Shown: piece by piece, positions 23,906 through 34,944 of the stretch | Numbering within the stretch: the first letter of the stretch is position 1 | How the letters are laid out: every line of letters begins with the position of its first letter | Assembly (NCBI RefSeq): GCF_029946165.1 | Contig: NZ_JAQSDZ010000010.1 | Location: 62,001-126,000, forward strand | Direction: 5' to 3' | Length of the DNA: 64,000 nt | From: Methylotenera sp. | GTDB lineage: Bacteria; Pseudomonadota; Gammaproteobacteria; Burkholderiales; Methylophilaceae | Translations under genes and position numbers: made by a program | The notes under the pieces: generated by a model | What the model saw: only the letters and a program-made list of their open reading frames with translations | What the model was told of the DNA's origin: nothing | Database searches by the model: none

Positions 23906-24973
23906 TTAAGTGCCTAAAAGTAGTTCTGTTAATGTATCGATGAGTGCTTTTGACTGAGCATCAGTTCCAATTGTAATGCGTAGGTAAGGAGCTACCCGAC
24001 TTGGTGATTTAAAATGACGCACAATAATATTTTTTTGACGCAGCAATGCGGACAGTTCTGCGCCATCCTTCACTTGATGTTTAGCAAAAATAAAGTTGGC
24101 GCCTGATGGCAATACATCAAAACCCAACTTGATTAAGTCTTTAACCAATGCCTCACGTGTTGCAATGACTTTGCTGCATGTTTCTTCAAAATACGCAGTA
24201 TCTTGCATCGCCGCAACTGCGCCAGCAGAAGCAAAGCGGTCTATAGGGTAAGAGTTAAAGCTATCTTTCACGCGTATCAGCGCTTCGATTAAATCTGGAT
24301 GACCCAACGCGTACCCAACGCGCAAACCTGCCAATGAGCGAGCTTTAGACAATGTATGCGTTACCAATAAGTTGGGATAAGTGTTAATCAATCCCACGGC
24401 AGATTCAGTACCGAAATCGACGTACGCTTCATCAATGACCACAACTGACTGTGTATTCTTTTTTAGCAACTTTTCAATGGTAGCTAACGATAGTGGAATA
24501 CCTGTAGGTGCATTCGGATTAGGAAATATAATGCCGCCATTGGGCTGATAGTAATCGTCGATGTTAATTGAAAAATCAGCTGCCAAAGGGATTGTTTGAT
24601 ATTCAATGTCATACAAACCGCAATATACTGGGTAAAAGCTGTAGGTAATATCAGGAAATAATAATGGTCGGCTATGTTTTAATAGCGCTTGAAACACATG
24701 CGCTAATACTTCATCTGAACCATTACCAACAAACACTTGATTGGCGCTCAAATGATGCACTTCCGCAATCGCGGCCTTCAGTGCGTCCGAGTTAGGGTCT
24801 GGATATAAACGTAATGAATCTGCCGCTTCAAGCTTAAGCGCCTCAATTACCTTAGGGCTAGGTCCATAAGGGTTCTCGTTGGTATTAAGTTTGACTAGGT
24901 TATCTAACTTAGGCTGCTCACCTGGTACATAAGGCGTAAGCTTATGCACCACATCACTCCAAAATTTACTCAT
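23906..24973 (-). CDS. hisC: Histidinol-phosphate aminotransferase
   Basis: PLP-dependent aminotransferase of class I/II, 355 residues, within the normal range. It shows [11 protein letters not shown] near the N-terminus, [10 protein letters not shown], the NPNAPTG substrate motif, VIDEAYVDF, and the PLP lysine in [17 protein letters not shown]. It lies 6 bases behind hisD; the 228-base gap after it leads to hps rather than directly to hisB. Confidence 0.96.
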   Translation of the reverse strand: MSKFWSDVVHKLTPYVPGEQPKLDNLVKLNTNENPYGPSPKVIEALKLEAADSLRLYPDPNSDALKAAIAEVHHLSANQVFVGNGSDEVLAHVFQALLKHSRPLLFPDITYSFYPVYCGLYDIEYQTIPLAADFSINIDDYYQPNGGIIFPNPNAPTGIPLSLATIEKLLKKNTQSVVVIDEAYVDFGTESAVGLINTYPNLLVTHTLSKARSLAGLRVGYALGHPDLIEALIRVKDSFNSYPIDRFASAGAVAAMQDTAYFEETCSKVIATREALVKDLIKLGFDVLPSGANFIFAKHQVKDGAELSALLRQKNIIVRHFKSPSRVAPYLRITIGTDAQSKALIDTLTELLLGT

Positions 24974-24979
24974 ATTGGT

Positions 24980-26278
24980 TTAGCTTTTCAATCTATACTC
25001 TGCTGATCTGGCATGTGCTTGCAAGCCTTCACCGTAAGCAAGCGTTGCGGCAACTTTACCTAGCACTTGCGCACCTTCAGCCGACACCATGATTAAACTC
25101 GAGCGTTTTTGGAAGTCATATACACCTAGCGGCGATGAAAAACGAGCTGTACGCGAAGTTGGCAATACATGGTTGGGCCCTGCGCAATAATCGCCCAGCG
25201 CCTCACAAGTATTGCGACCCATAAATATAGCACCTGCATGCTTGATGATTTTACTAAAAGCTAAGGGCTCTTCCATTGATAACTCTAAATGCTCTGGTGC
25301 AATGTAATTACAAATTTCAGCAGCTTCCGCTAAATCGCGCACTTGAATTAGGGCACCGCGGTCTGTTAATGAAGTACGAATAATGTCTTTACGCGGCATC
25401 TCTTCCACTAGTTTTAAAATGCTTGCATTTACTTGATTTAAGAAATCCGCATCTGGGCTTAATAAAATAGCTTGCGCTAATTCGTCATGCTCGGCTTGGC
25501 TAAATAGATCCATCGCCACCCAATCAGGATTGGTTTTACCATCGCAAATGACTAAAATTTCAGATGGCCCTGCCACCATATCGATTCCAACTACGCCAAA
25601 TACACGGCGTTTAGCGGCAGCTACATAAGCATTACCTGGCCCAACTACTTTATCCACTTGCGGAACAGTTTCAGTGCCATATGCCAAAGCGCCTACTGCT
25701 TGCGCGCCACCTAGGCAAAATACGCGGTCTACACCTGAAATCGCAGCAGCGGCTAAGACCAACTGATTGCGCTCACCATTTGGCGTAGGTACCACCATGA
25801 TAAGCTCTTTAACACCGGCCACCTTAGCTGGAATCGCATTCATCAATACAGACGATGGATAAGCCGCTTTACCGCCAGGCACATATAAACCTACGCGGTC
25901 TAATGAGGTCACTTGTTGACCAAGCAAAGTGCCATCTGCTTCGGTATAACTCCAAGAAGACATCAGTTGTTTTTCGTGATAAATACGTACACGATCAGCG
26001 GCGGTTTTTAAAGCGTCTCGTTGCTCAGTTGGCAAGCCATTTAAGGCGGCAGTTAATTCTGCTTGGCTAATTTCCAAATCAGGCAGACTAGTTGCATTCG
26101 TTTTATCAAAACGGTTGGTGTATTCCAAAACCGCAGCATCGCCGCGTTTTTTAACATCTTTAAGAATATCAGCCACGACAACATCGATACTGTCGTCCTG
26201 AGCAGTTTCGAAGGCGAGCAAGGCTTTTAAATTGCTATCAAAATCTACATCTGTAGTAGAAAAGCGTCTTATTTTCAT
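24980..26278 (-). CDS. hisD: Histidinol dehydrogenase
   Basis: Zinc-dependent, NAD-linked enzyme performing the last two oxidations to histidine. It has 432 residues, normal length. The [21 protein letters not shown] motif, the [15 protein letters not shown] region and SQAEHDE (metal and catalytic residues) are present. It lies between hisG (28-base gap) and hisC (6-base gap). Confidence 0.97.
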   Translation of the reverse strand: MKIRRFSTTDVDFDSNLKALLAFETAQDDSIDVVVADILKDVKKRGDAAVLEYTNRFDKTNATSLPDLEISQAELTAALNGLPTEQRDALKTAADRVRIYHEKQLMSSWSYTEADGTLLGQQVTSLDRVGLYVPGGKAAYPSSVLMNAIPAKVAGVKELIMVVPTPNGERNQLVLAAAAISGVDRVFCLGGAQAVGALAYGTETVPQVDKVVGPGNAYVAAAKRRVFGVVGIDMVAGPSEILVICDGKTNPDWVAMDLFSQAEHDELAQAILLSPDADFLNQVNASILKLVEEMPRKDIIRTSLTDRGALIQVRDLAEAAEICNYIAPEHLELSMEEPLAFSKIIKHAGAIFMGRNTCEALGDYCAGPNHVLPTSRTARFSSPLGVYDFQKRSSLIMVSAEGAQVLGKVAATLAYGEGLQAHARSAEYRLKS

Positions 26279-26306
26279 GCTATTTGACCTATGTTTAATC
26301 TAAATA

Positions 26307-26951
26307 CTAAGTTCTGGAAGCAATTGCATTTGTAAATGCATCCATAATTGGCTGAATTTTACCTCGGTTCAGCTTGAGCGAAGCTTGATTTACAACAAGT
26401 CTTGAGCTGATTTCACCAACTTCTTCTACAGCTTTGAGGTTATTTGCGCGTAAAGTTCCACCTGTACTGACTAAATCGACAATCACATCCGCCAAACCAA
26501 CCAAAGGACCTAACTCCATTGAGCCATAAAGCTTAATCAGGTCTACATGCATGCCTTTTGCGGCAAAGTGCTCACGTGCCGTTTTAACGTATTTAGTCAC
26601 TACTTTTAAACGCGCACCACTACGAATCGAAGCGAAATAATCAAAGTCTTCCCGCACTGCCACCATCATCTTGCATTTTGCAATTTGCAGATCGATTGGC
26701 TGATATAAGCCATCGCCGCCATGCTCATCAAGCACATCTTTACCTGCAATGCCTAAATCAGCCGCGCCGTATTGCACATAAGTTGGCACATCGCTAGCAC
26801 GAACAATAATTAAACGTACATCCTCGCGATTGGTACCGATAATCAGTTTGCGTGATGATTCAGGATCTTCCGCAGGATGAATTCCCGCCGCAGCTAAAAG
26901 TGGCGTGGTTTCTTCAAAGATACGGCCTTTTGAGAGGGCTATGGTAATCAT
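26307..26951 (-). CDS. hisG: ATP phosphoribosyltransferase, short form
   Basis: First, feedback-regulated step of histidine synthesis. At 214 residues it is the short form, which lacks the C-terminal ACT-like regulatory domain and works with the regulatory subunit HisZ. No hisZ is in the window, so it must be elsewhere. The PRPP-site motif [16 protein letters not shown] is clear. It starts 2 bases after murA, as in many betaproteobacteria. Confidence 0.96.
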   Translation of the reverse strand: MITIALSKGRIFEETTPLLAAAGIHPAEDPESSRKLIIGTNREDVRLIIVRASDVPTYVQYGAADLGIAGKDVLDEHGGDGLYQPIDLQIAKCKMMVAVREDFDYFASIRSGARLKVVTKYVKTAREHFAAKGMHVDLIKLYGSMELGPLVGLADVIVDLVSTGGTLRANNLKAVEEVGEISSRLVVNQASLKLNRGKIQPIMDAFTNAIASRT

Positions 26952-26953
26952 GT

Positions 26954-28216
<1,263 letters not shown>

Positions 28217-28528
28217 TTATTTTGCCGCATCTAACATCGTTTTAAGTTCGCCGCTCTCGTACATTGCGCGCATGATGTCTGAACCACCGACAAACTCGCC
28301 TTTAATGTAAAGCTGTGGAATAGTAGGCCAATTAGCAAATTGTTTGATACCTTCGCGTACCTCTTGGTCTTGCAACACGTCAACTGAAATATATTTTGCT
28401 TGGCACGCATCTAAAATTTGCGTCGCTAAGTTTGAAAAACCACATTGTGGAAACTTAGGGTTACCTTTCATGTAAAGTACTACTGGGTTGGTGCTTACCG
28501 TTTCTTTAATTCTAGCTTGTGCGTCCAT
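28217..28528 (-). CDS. grxD: Monothiol glutaredoxin (Grx4/GrxD family)
   Basis: A CGFS-type monothiol glutaredoxin that binds and passes on 2Fe-2S clusters. It has 103 residues. The active site is PQCGFSN (C29-G-F-S32), followed by WPTIPQLYIKGEFVGGSDIM for glutathione binding. It is encoded between ibaG (a BolA protein) and murA. GrxD-BolA pairs form cluster-bridged heterodimers in known systems, so this neighbourhood fits the function. Confidence 0.95.
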   Translation of the reverse strand: MDAQARIKETVSTNPVVLYMKGNPKFPQCGFSNLATQILDACQAKYISVDVLQDQEVREGIKQFANWPTIPQLYIKGEFVGGSDIMRAMYESGELKTMLDAAK

Positions 28529-28597
28529 TTAGTTCTCCATTACTTATTTAATTTATCTTGATTTATTTGCCTACAATTCGCAAGCCTGCTGAATTTG

Positions 28598-28843
28598 TTA
28601 GGCAGAGAGCTTTGACCATTGTTCAGGTGTATATGTTTTCATTGAAAGCGCATGAATTTCCGAGCGCATTCTATCGCCTAGCGCGCTGTAGACCAGCTGA
28701 TGTTGTTGCAGCATGCTTTTGCCAACAAAGGCATTGCTTACGATCACTGACTCAAAATGAGTACCATCATCGCCCAGCACTTTAATATATTCGCAGGCCA
28801 GATTTTGCGTGATGTAAGCCTCTAACTGTTGTGCACTTAGCAA
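28598..28843 (-). CDS. ibaG: BolA family protein, IbaG/YrbA type
   Basis: A small BolA-fold protein, 81 residues, with the conserved FVGKSMLQQHQLVYSALGDRM core and the C-terminal IHALSMKTYTPEQW. It lies between the ABC exporter and grxD-murA. E. coli ibaG likewise lies between mlaB and murA, which supports the IbaG rather than the BolA assignment. It probably acts in Fe-S/thiol metabolism with the adjacent glutaredoxin. Confidence 0.88.
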   Translation of the reverse strand: MLSAQQLEAYITQNLACEYIKVLGDDGTHFESVIVSNAFVGKSMLQQHQLVYSALGDRMRSEIHALSMKTYTPEQWSKLSA

Positions 28844-28875
28844 TTTAATGATTCCTTGATTCTTAAGCTCTTAAT

Positions 28876-29664
28876 TTATGCTCGTAATTTATAGCCTGAT
28901 TTTAACATTTTTAGCGTAATCATTGCTAACACTAAGAAAGAAGCGCCAACAATAGACAGGCTAATCAATGGCGACACATCGCCTTTACCAAAGAAACCGT
29001 ATCTAAAGCCGTCTATCATGTAGAAGAATGGGTTCAGTTGCGACAGCTTTTGCCAAAAAGGCGGTAAAGAATGGATGGAGTAAAATACGCCCGAAAGAAA
29101 CGATAAAGGCATGATGATAAAGTTTTGAAATGCCGCCATTTGATCAAATCTATCTGCCCATATACCAGCAATAATGCCAAATGTCCCAAGCAAGGCACTA
29201 CCCAACAACGCGAAAGCAAACACCATCCAAAAATTGGTCACGTGGATATCCACAAACCACATGGCGACTAAGTAGATACCTAAACCTACAACTAGCCCTC
29301 GAATAATCGCCGCGAACAAGAATGCGATAAAGAATTGTAAATGCGTGAGCGGCGTTAATAATACAAAAACGAGGTTACCCATCACTTTGGATTGAATCAA
29401 ACTAGATGAACTATTTGCAAAGGCGTTTTGCAGCACCGACATCATAATCAAACCTGGCACCAAGAATGATGTATAAGGTACACCGTCATAAACATGCACG
29501 TGACTTTCTAGCGCATGAGAAAAAATGAGCAGATATAATAAGGCGGTGATAACTGGTGCTGCTACTGTTTGAAAGGCAACACGCCAAAAACGTAGCAACT
29601 CTTTTTTCAAAAGAGTCCATGGTCCGCGAAAAGAGTTTGGAATTAAATTTGAATTATTAATCAT
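28876..29664 (-). CDS. ABC-2 type transporter permease
   Basis: Membrane subunit of an ABC-2 exporter, 262 residues with six predicted transmembrane helices. It resembles YadH-like permeases and shows the SLIQSKVMGNLVFVLLTPLT and FQNFIIMPLSFLSGVFYSIHSLP regions typical of the family. It overlaps its ATPase gene by 4 bases. The pair sits between mla and murA in many betaproteobacteria, but the substrate is unknown. Confidence 0.9.
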   Translation of the reverse strand: MINNSNLIPNSFRGPWTLLKKELLRFWRVAFQTVAAPVITALLYLLIFSHALESHVHVYDGVPYTSFLVPGLIMMSVLQNAFANSSSSLIQSKVMGNLVFVLLTPLTHLQFFIAFLFAAIIRGLVVGLGIYLVAMWFVDIHVTNFWMVFAFALLGSALLGTFGIIAGIWADRFDQMAAFQNFIIMPLSFLSGVFYSIHSLPPFWQKLSQLNPFFYMIDGFRYGFFGKGDVSPLISLSIVGASFLVLAMITLKMLKSGYKLRA

Positions 29665-30578
29665 GACCTACTCCCAGATGACATACCAACCAGGGACATG
29701 AATACATCCTCTAAATCTGCTTCATTCAGTTGCATATCTATCACTTTAATTTCTGCAGTACGCAGTGACGATAGCACTAGCTCGATTTGCGCCATGTCGT
29801 TTAAGGCAAATGTGTAAACTCCATTTTCTTGACTGCGCAATAAACTATGGATGTTGGTAGGCAAGTCCACATTACCAAGCGTCAAACGCAGCTGCTTGCC
29901 AGCAAATTTATTTAGCAAATTAGCGGTGCTATCTAAAGCAACAATTTCACCTTGTTTCATCATACCTACGCGACTACATAAAGTCTCGGCCTCTTCTAAA
30001 TAGTGCGTAGTGAGTACAATGGTATGACCTTCATAGTTTAGCTTTTTGATAAATCCCCACATCAATTGGCGAAGCTCAACGTCTACGCCTGCTGTTGGCT
30101 CATCCAGCACAATCACTGGTGGTTTGTGCGCTAAAGCTTGCGCTATCAAGGCTCGACGCTTCATGCCGCCAGAAAGCTTGCGCATATTCACATGTGCTTT
30201 ATCGGCTAATCCTAGACCTTCGAGAATTTCATCTACCCACGCATCATTTTCAGGTCCACGACCAAAATAACCTGCTTGAAATCGCAACATTTCACGCACA
30301 TTAAAAAATGGGTCAAACACTAGCTCTTGCGGAACGACACCTAGCAATTGCCGGGCTTGTTGATATTGATTGACCACATCAAAACCCATGACGGAAATAT
30401 CACCTGCACTTGGTTTGATTAAGCCAGCAAGAATACTAATTAAGGTCGATTTGCCCGCACCATTTGGGCCAAGCAATGCAAAGAATTCACCTTGAGCAAT
30501 CGTTAAATCAACGCCATTTAAGGCCTGCAAACTGCCAAAGCTTTTATGTATGCCATTAATTTGAATTGCAGGTTTCAT
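29661..30578 (-). CDS. ABC transporter ATP-binding protein (YadG-like)
   Basis: Nucleotide-binding subunit of the adjacent ABC-2 exporter, 305 residues. Walker A GPNGAGKST, signature LSGGMKRR, Walker B VIVLDEPTAG and the switch His in THYLEEAE are all present. A C-terminal domain of about 80 residues follows the ATPase. It overlaps the permease start by 4 bases and is separated from mlaB by 187 bases holding a hairpin. Confidence 0.93.
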   Translation of the reverse strand: MKPAIQINGIHKSFGSLQALNGVDLTIAQGEFFALLGPNGAGKSTLISILAGLIKPSAGDISVMGFDVVNQYQQARQLLGVVPQELVFDPFFNVREMLRFQAGYFGRGPENDAWVDEILEGLGLADKAHVNMRKLSGGMKRRALIAQALAHKPPVIVLDEPTAGVDVELRQLMWGFIKKLNYEGHTIVLTTHYLEEAETLCSRVGMMKQGEIVALDSTANLLNKFAGKQLRLTLGNVDLPTNIHSLLRSQENGVYTFALNDMAQIELVLSSLRTAEIKVIDMQLNEADLEDVFMSLVGMSSGSRS

Positions 30579-30650
30579 TTTTTGAATGCTTTAAAACTTA
30601 TTGATTAGCTTAACTTTTAGTTTGATTTTATGGTCAACAGTTAAATGAAT

Positions 30651-30676
30651 TACGGCTTGTTCCTGAACAAGCCGTA
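30651..30676. repeat. Hairpin in the mlaB-ABC ATPase gap
   Basis: A perfect 11-bp inverted repeat, TACGGCTTGTT (30651-30661) and AACAAGCCGTA (30666-30676), with a 4-base loop. There is no U-run on the minus strand, so it is a weak terminator or an mRNA-end stabiliser at the end of the mla genes. The rest of the 187-base gap is unremarkable. Confidence 0.5.
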
Positions 30677-30765
30677 TATTTGACTACTAACATGGTGATA
30701 CTTCTAGACATTACAATAAGTAATCATAAAAATAAGCATTTAGCATAGCGTTAACGAGGGTTAGC

Positions 30766-31086
30766 TTAATGAAAACTTAACGGAATAAAATCTTCAATCC
30801 CATATAAATCTGCCAAACTAGCTAAACTTTCAGGTAAGTGAGTAAATTTAATTTTGCAATCTTCTGCGACAGCTCGACGTTGCCATTCTAACATTAAGCT
30901 CAATGTTGAAGTATCCACATTATCCACTGCGGAAAAATCCACTTCAATTTCTCCGCTCATCTTAAATGTAGCACTCTGGTTTAACACTAGAGTTGCGTTA
31001 TACACCAACAAGTCGCCAAATACCTGCCATTTATTCCCATGCGCCGTGATGCGTTCAGCATCTTTAAGTTGTACCAGTTCAGACAT
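30766..31086 (-). CDS. mlaB: MlaB, STAS-domain subunit of the Mla phospholipid transporter
   Basis: Cytoplasmic STAS protein that binds and stabilises the MlaF ATPase. It has 106 residues. The STAS core is visible as VDFSAVDNVDTSTLSLMLEWQRRA. It is the last gene of mlaFEDCB, 15 bases behind mlaC. Confidence 0.88.
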   Translation of the reverse strand: MSELVQLKDAERITAHGNKWQVFGDLLVYNATLVLNQSATFKMSGEIEVDFSAVDNVDTSTLSLMLEWQRRAVAEDCKIKFTHLPESLASLADLYGIEDFIPLSFH

Positions 31087-31101
31087 ATCTAGACTTTATA
31101 C

Positions 31102-31719
31102 TTATCTTAGACCAGCATTTTTATTTTTATCAGCCAACTTAGTATTTAAACTATCAATACCATTTTGACGAATTTCATTGCTGAATTGACTACGATAATT
31201 AGTAACCAAACTTACGTTTTCTATCACAATATCGTATACCTTCCAGTTAGGGCCATTTTTAACTAAGCTATAATCTACTGCGATAGGTTGTCCACCAGAT
31301 TGCAGAATCTGTGTTTTAACAGTCACATTTTTTGCATCCGTTTCGATACGCATAGGTTTATATTCAATCACTTGGTCTTTATATTTACCTAACGCAACAG
31401 AATAAGTACGTAACAATAAGCTACGAAACTCTTTCTGAAAACTTGCTTGCTGTTCAGCTGTGGCAGACTTCCAGTTTTTACCTAGCACCATACGACATAC
31501 ACGGTCGAAGTCAAAGTTAGGCAAAATCTTTTCTTCAGCCACTGCGTAAAGTTTTTGCTGATTTCCGGCTTGAATTTCTTTGTCATTTTTAATAATAGCC
31601 AACACATCTTCTGCAGTTTGTTTCACAAGCATATCTGGTGCAATTTCGGCGCTAGCTACGCCAGAATATAAACTCGCAAGAAAACTTATACCAACTACAA
31701 TCTTAGAAACTGATTTCAT
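31102..31719 (-). CDS. mlaC: MlaC, periplasmic phospholipid-binding protein
   Basis: Shuttles phospholipid between the outer-membrane MlaA complex and the inner-membrane MlaFEDB. It has 205 residues with a signal peptide (cleavage near residue 24, VASA-EIAP). The FDFDRVCRMVLGKNWKSATAEQ motif and WKVYDIVIENVSLVTNYRSQF are typical. It lies 74 bases behind mlaD, where other betaproteobacteria often carry mlaA (vacJ); none is here. Confidence 0.93.
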   Translation of the reverse strand: MKSVSKIVVGISFLASLYSGVASAEIAPDMLVKQTAEDVLAIIKNDKEIQAGNQQKLYAVAEEKILPNFDFDRVCRMVLGKNWKSATAEQQASFQKEFRSLLLRTYSVALGKYKDQVIEYKPMRIETDAKNVTVKTQILQSGGQPIAVDYSLVKNGPNWKVYDIVIENVSLVTNYRSQFSNEIRQNGIDSLNTKLADKNKNAGLR

Positions 31720-31793
31720 TTGAACCCTTTTTGATCCGATATTTAATTTAAATTAAAACCTGATGCGTTTATAGAATACTTTCGCACAATTCA

Positions 31794-32342
31794 CTAAAAC
31801 GGTGCATCACCTAATTCGGTTGACTTAGCTTCTGCCGGTTTTGATTCTGACTCGCTTGGTTTAGCTGATATTTTTGCATCATTATCCATTTCGGAGGCTT
31901 TGCTAAACAAAAATTGACTAATCATTTTTTCTAACACAACAGCGTCTTGTGTTTTGGCAATTTTATCACCATTGCTTAACACATCTTCGTCGCCACCAGC
32001 TTCTAAGCCAATGTATTGCTCACCTAACAAACCCGCTGTATAAATATTAGCAAAAGTATCTTTAGGAAAGTTATAGCGTTTATCAATTTTAATTGTGACT
32101 ACCGCTTCGTAAGTTTTGCTGTTAAATGCAATACTATCAACGCGCCCTACTGCTACGCCGGCACTTTTAACTGGGGCATGCGGTTTTAAGCTACCCACAT
32201 TTTCAAAAGCTGCTGTAACAGCATAAGTTTCGCCGATTTTACCTGAGGTCAAGTTGCCAACCTTCATCGCAAGACCTAGCAAGGCAGCCATACCTAAAGC
32301 TACAAAAATCCCCACCCATAAATCAATTTTAGTTCTATCCAC
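31794..32342 (-). CDS. mlaD: MlaD, MCE-domain lipid-binding subunit
   Basis: Periplasmic hexameric ring subunit anchored to the inner membrane. It has 182 residues, with one membrane helix (about 10-28) and an MCE domain (about 36-118, including GSLKPHAPVKSAGVAVGRVDSI and TAGLLGEQYIGLEAGGDED). The C-terminal tail is low-complexity and rich in Ser, Glu and Lys. Confidence 0.94.
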   Translation of the reverse strand: MDRTKIDLWVGIFVALGMAALLGLAMKVGNLTSGKIGETYAVTAAFENVGSLKPHAPVKSAGVAVGRVDSIAFNSKTYEAVVTIKIDKRYNFPKDTFANIYTAGLLGEQYIGLEAGGDEDVLSNGDKIAKTQDAVVLEKMISQFLFSKASEMDNDAKISAKPSESESKPAEAKSTELGDAPF

Positions 32343-32376
32343 TTAGCATCCCCTAATTTTTACTACTCTTTTAGCT

Positions 32377-33183
32377 CTATATCACGAGCATAAAAGAGGT
32401 TAAAACAAAATCTAAACCCAATACTGTTAATGATGAAATTACAACCGTGCGCGTTGTTGCTCGACTCACACCTTCTGCTGTTGGTGGAGCATCAAAACCT
32501 TCAAACAATGCAATCATTGTGCAGGCAATGCCGAATACTAAACTCTTGATGATGCCGTTCACAATATCCGATTGAAAATCTACATTGGCCTGCATTTGTG
32601 ACCAAAATGCGCCTTCATCCACACCAATAAGTGGTACAGCGACAATATAACCGCCCAATATACCCACCATTGAAAACAGAGCAGCCAATATCGGCATAGA
32701 TATCACACCCGCCCAAAACCTTGGCGCAACTACACGGGCGATTGGATTAACTGCCATCATTTCCATTGCTGAAAGCTGCTCAGTAGTCTTCATTAAGCCA
32801 ATTTCAGCTGTAATTGCTGTCCCAGCGCGCCCTGCAAATAGCAGGGCTGTTACAACAGGCCCGAGCTCGCGCACCAACGATAGTGAGACTAAGACCCCTA
32901 TCGCTTCAGACGAGCCGTACTTCTGCAAAGTGTTATAGCCTTGCAAAGCTAACACCATGCCCACGAAAAATGCTGACACAATGATAATCAACAGTGACAT
33001 CACTCCAGTTGAGTAAATTTCACGCATGGTTAGATGAAATCGTTTAAAACTTTCACCAGAATAAACAATCGTTAGAAAAAACAATCTAGCGCCCGCACCT
33101 AATCGCCAAATGCGTTCAACCATGCGATGGCCTATGCCTTGCAAGGTTTTAATGATGTTAATGAGAGGGTTTGAGTTGGTCAT
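32377..33183 (-). CDS. mlaE: MlaE, permease of the Mla phospholipid transporter
   Basis: Integral membrane permease of the MlaFEDB complex, 268 residues with about five to six membrane segments. It carries the family stretch GPVVTALLFAGRAGTAITAEIGLMKTTEQLSAMEMM. It lies between mlaF (42-base gap) and mlaD (34-base gap). Confidence 0.95.
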   Translation of the reverse strand: MTNSNPLINIIKTLQGIGHRMVERIWRLGAGARLFFLTIVYSGESFKRFHLTMREIYSTGVMSLLIIIVSAFFVGMVLALQGYNTLQKYGSSEAIGVLVSLSLVRELGPVVTALLFAGRAGTAITAEIGLMKTTEQLSAMEMMAVNPIARVVAPRFWAGVISMPILAALFSMVGILGGYIVAVPLIGVDEGAFWSQMQANVDFQSDIVNGIIKSLVFGIACTMIALFEGFDAPPTAEGVSRATTRTVVISSLTVLGLDFVLTSFMLVI

Positions 33184-33225
33184 TTAATTTAAGTCTTTTA
33201 GTAAGAGTTACCAAAGATTATTTGA

Positions 33226-34026
33226 TTATCCGTGCTTCATCAATTCAGATTGATAATTGCCAGCTGGGTAGTGAAATGGAACAGGGCCATCTTTATCACC
33301 ATGCACAAACTGATGTACGAAAGGCAGAGTTGATTTCATTAAATCATCAGGCGTACCTTCAGCGGTGACTACTCCATTTGCCACAAAATACACGTAATCC
33401 GCAATTAGAAATGTCTCCTTAACATCATGCGACACGATAATAGAGGTAGCTCCTAAAGCATCATTTAAGCTTCGAATTAAGCTGCAAATAACGCCCATAG
33501 AAATTGGGTCTAAACCTGCAAACGGCTCGTCGTACATCATGATCGCGGGATCTAAAGCAATGGCGCGCGCCAAAGCGACACGCCTTGCCATACCGCCAGA
33601 AAGTTCTGCTGGCATCAGCGTATACGCACCTCGTAAGCCCACCGCATTTAGTTTCATTAACACTAAGTCATGAATCATAGAATTTGGCAAATCTGTTAAC
33701 TCACGCATGGGGAATGCTACGTTTTCATACACGGATAAATCGGTAAACAACGCACCTTGCTGAAATAACATGCCCATTTTACGGCGCAATTTAAATATGC
33801 CATCGCGGTCTTGCTTGTGTACCACATCACCATGAACACGCACCTCACCTTTTGATGGCTTAATTTGACCACCAATCAGTCGTAATAAAGTCGTTTTTCC
33901 GCTACCGCTACCACCCATAATCGCCACGACTTTACCGCGTGGGAACACCATATTGATGCCTTTGTGCAGCAATCGCCCTTTGTATCCAAAGGAAAGATTA
34001 TCAATTTCTACAATATTATTAGTCAT
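33226..34026 (-). CDS. mlaF: MlaF, ATPase of the Mla phospholipid transporter
   Basis: Cytoplasmic ABC ATPase that drives the MlaFEDB complex, 266 residues. Walker A GGSGSGKTT, signature LSGGMARR, Walker B IMMYDEPFAG and the H-loop VSHDVKE are present. The C-terminus (PVPFHYPAGNYQSELMKHG) is the extension that contacts MlaB in known structures. It is the first gene of the operon. Confidence 0.95.
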   Translation of the reverse strand: MTNNIVEIDNLSFGYKGRLLHKGINMVFPRGKVVAIMGGSGSGKTTLLRLIGGQIKPSKGEVRVHGDVVHKQDRDGIFKLRRKMGMLFQQGALFTDLSVYENVAFPMRELTDLPNSMIHDLVLMKLNAVGLRGAYTLMPAELSGGMARRVALARAIALDPAIMMYDEPFAGLDPISMGVICSLIRSLNDALGATSIIVSHDVKETFLIADYVYFVANGVVTAEGTPDDLMKSTLPFVHQFVHGDKDGPVPFHYPAGNYQSELMKHG

Positions 34027-34149
34027 GTGCAGCTAAATTGTACGGTTAATTTTTTGTTAGATTTTTTGAAGTCATCATTCTAAAACAATTTAGCGTGTAA
34101 GTAAGCAGTTAATTGCTTTGTGATTTGCATATGTCGAATATAGGCAATA

Positions 34150-34173
34150 AAAAGCCCACCGAAGTGGGCTTTT
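34150..34173. terminator. Bidirectional terminator after the prepilin gene
   Basis: A 10-bp stem, AAAAGCCCAC (34150-34159) and GTGGGCTTTT (34164-34173), with a UUCG tetraloop in the prepilin transcript, followed by a T-run (TTTTTATT). A strong intrinsic terminator 17 bases past the prepilin stop, isolating it from mlaF. Confidence 0.9.
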
Positions 34174-34190
34174 GAGGAATTACGCTAGGC

Positions 34191-34868
34191 TCATACACCA
34201 TAACATACTACATATGACTTTGCTGGGTCAATAACAGGATCGCTAGTTGGTGGGCTTTTACCTAAGCCATCAGTGCTAGAAAACTCATACGCTATCATTG
34301 AGCCCGTAGTCGCATCGCCATTATCCATAGTGACATCCAACTGCGTAACATACTTACCTAAAATACCTTTTGAGCAAATAACGTAAGAGCCTCTAATAGC
34401 ATTTCCGTCCTTGTCTTTCACCGCCGCTTTTGTAGCGTCATTAGTACCAGCCATAATACCAATAGGGTTACCATCCGCATTAGTTGGGCGCCAGTCTGTA
34501 TTTGCCATATCAGTTGCGCCAGTTGCCAAGCCCGCTAAACGGACATGTTGCCATAACATATATGCTTCAGATGCCGAAGTCACATCATACCAATTACCAC
34601 CTAACGCACCATCACCATTACCAATTTTTGTAGAATCTGCAGCCACGCCCAAATGGACTGCAGCACTTTTATCATCGCCAGGCAATGCTTTAAATTTATC
34701 TTGGTAACCATATATATAAACTGGAATATTACGGAAATCACTAGCTAAGTTTTTAACTTTAGCACTATTAATCAATTCTTGACCTTTTAATACACCGCCT
34801 AGCAGCAGGCCAATGATCACAAGTACGATCGCCAGCTCAATTAAAGTGAAACCTGCTTGTTTTTTCAT
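34191..34868 (-). CDS. Type IV pilin-like protein with prepilin N-terminal methylation motif
   Basis: A secreted pilin subunit, 225 residues. The type IV prepilin leader MKKQAG is followed by FTLIELAIVLVIIGLLLGG, with cleavage expected between G and F by PilD and the conserved Glu at mature position 5. The globular part has two Cys (SYVICSKG and VVCYGV) that could form the C-terminal disulfide loop. No other pilus gene adjoins it. A sigma-54-like promoter lies 76 bases upstream, which suggests control by PilSR-type regulators. It could be a major pilin or a minor pilin/pseudopilin; the sequence does not decide. Confidence 0.88.
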   Translation of the reverse strand: MKKQAGFTLIELAIVLVIIGLLLGGVLKGQELINSAKVKNLASDFRNIPVYIYGYQDKFKALPGDDKSAAVHLGVAADSTKIGNGDGALGGNWYDVTSASEAYMLWQHVRLAGLATGATDMANTDWRPTNADGNPIGIMAGTNDATKAAVKDKDGNAIRGSYVICSKGILGKYVTQLDVTMDNGDATTGSMIAYEFSSTDGLGKSPPTSDPVIDPAKSYVVCYGV

Positions 34869-34944
34869 TTAGTTCCCCGAACTATAAAAGTTATATTAAG
34901 TCATTTTAATTCAAATAAAATGCTTATCAGTCAGCAAAATGCAT

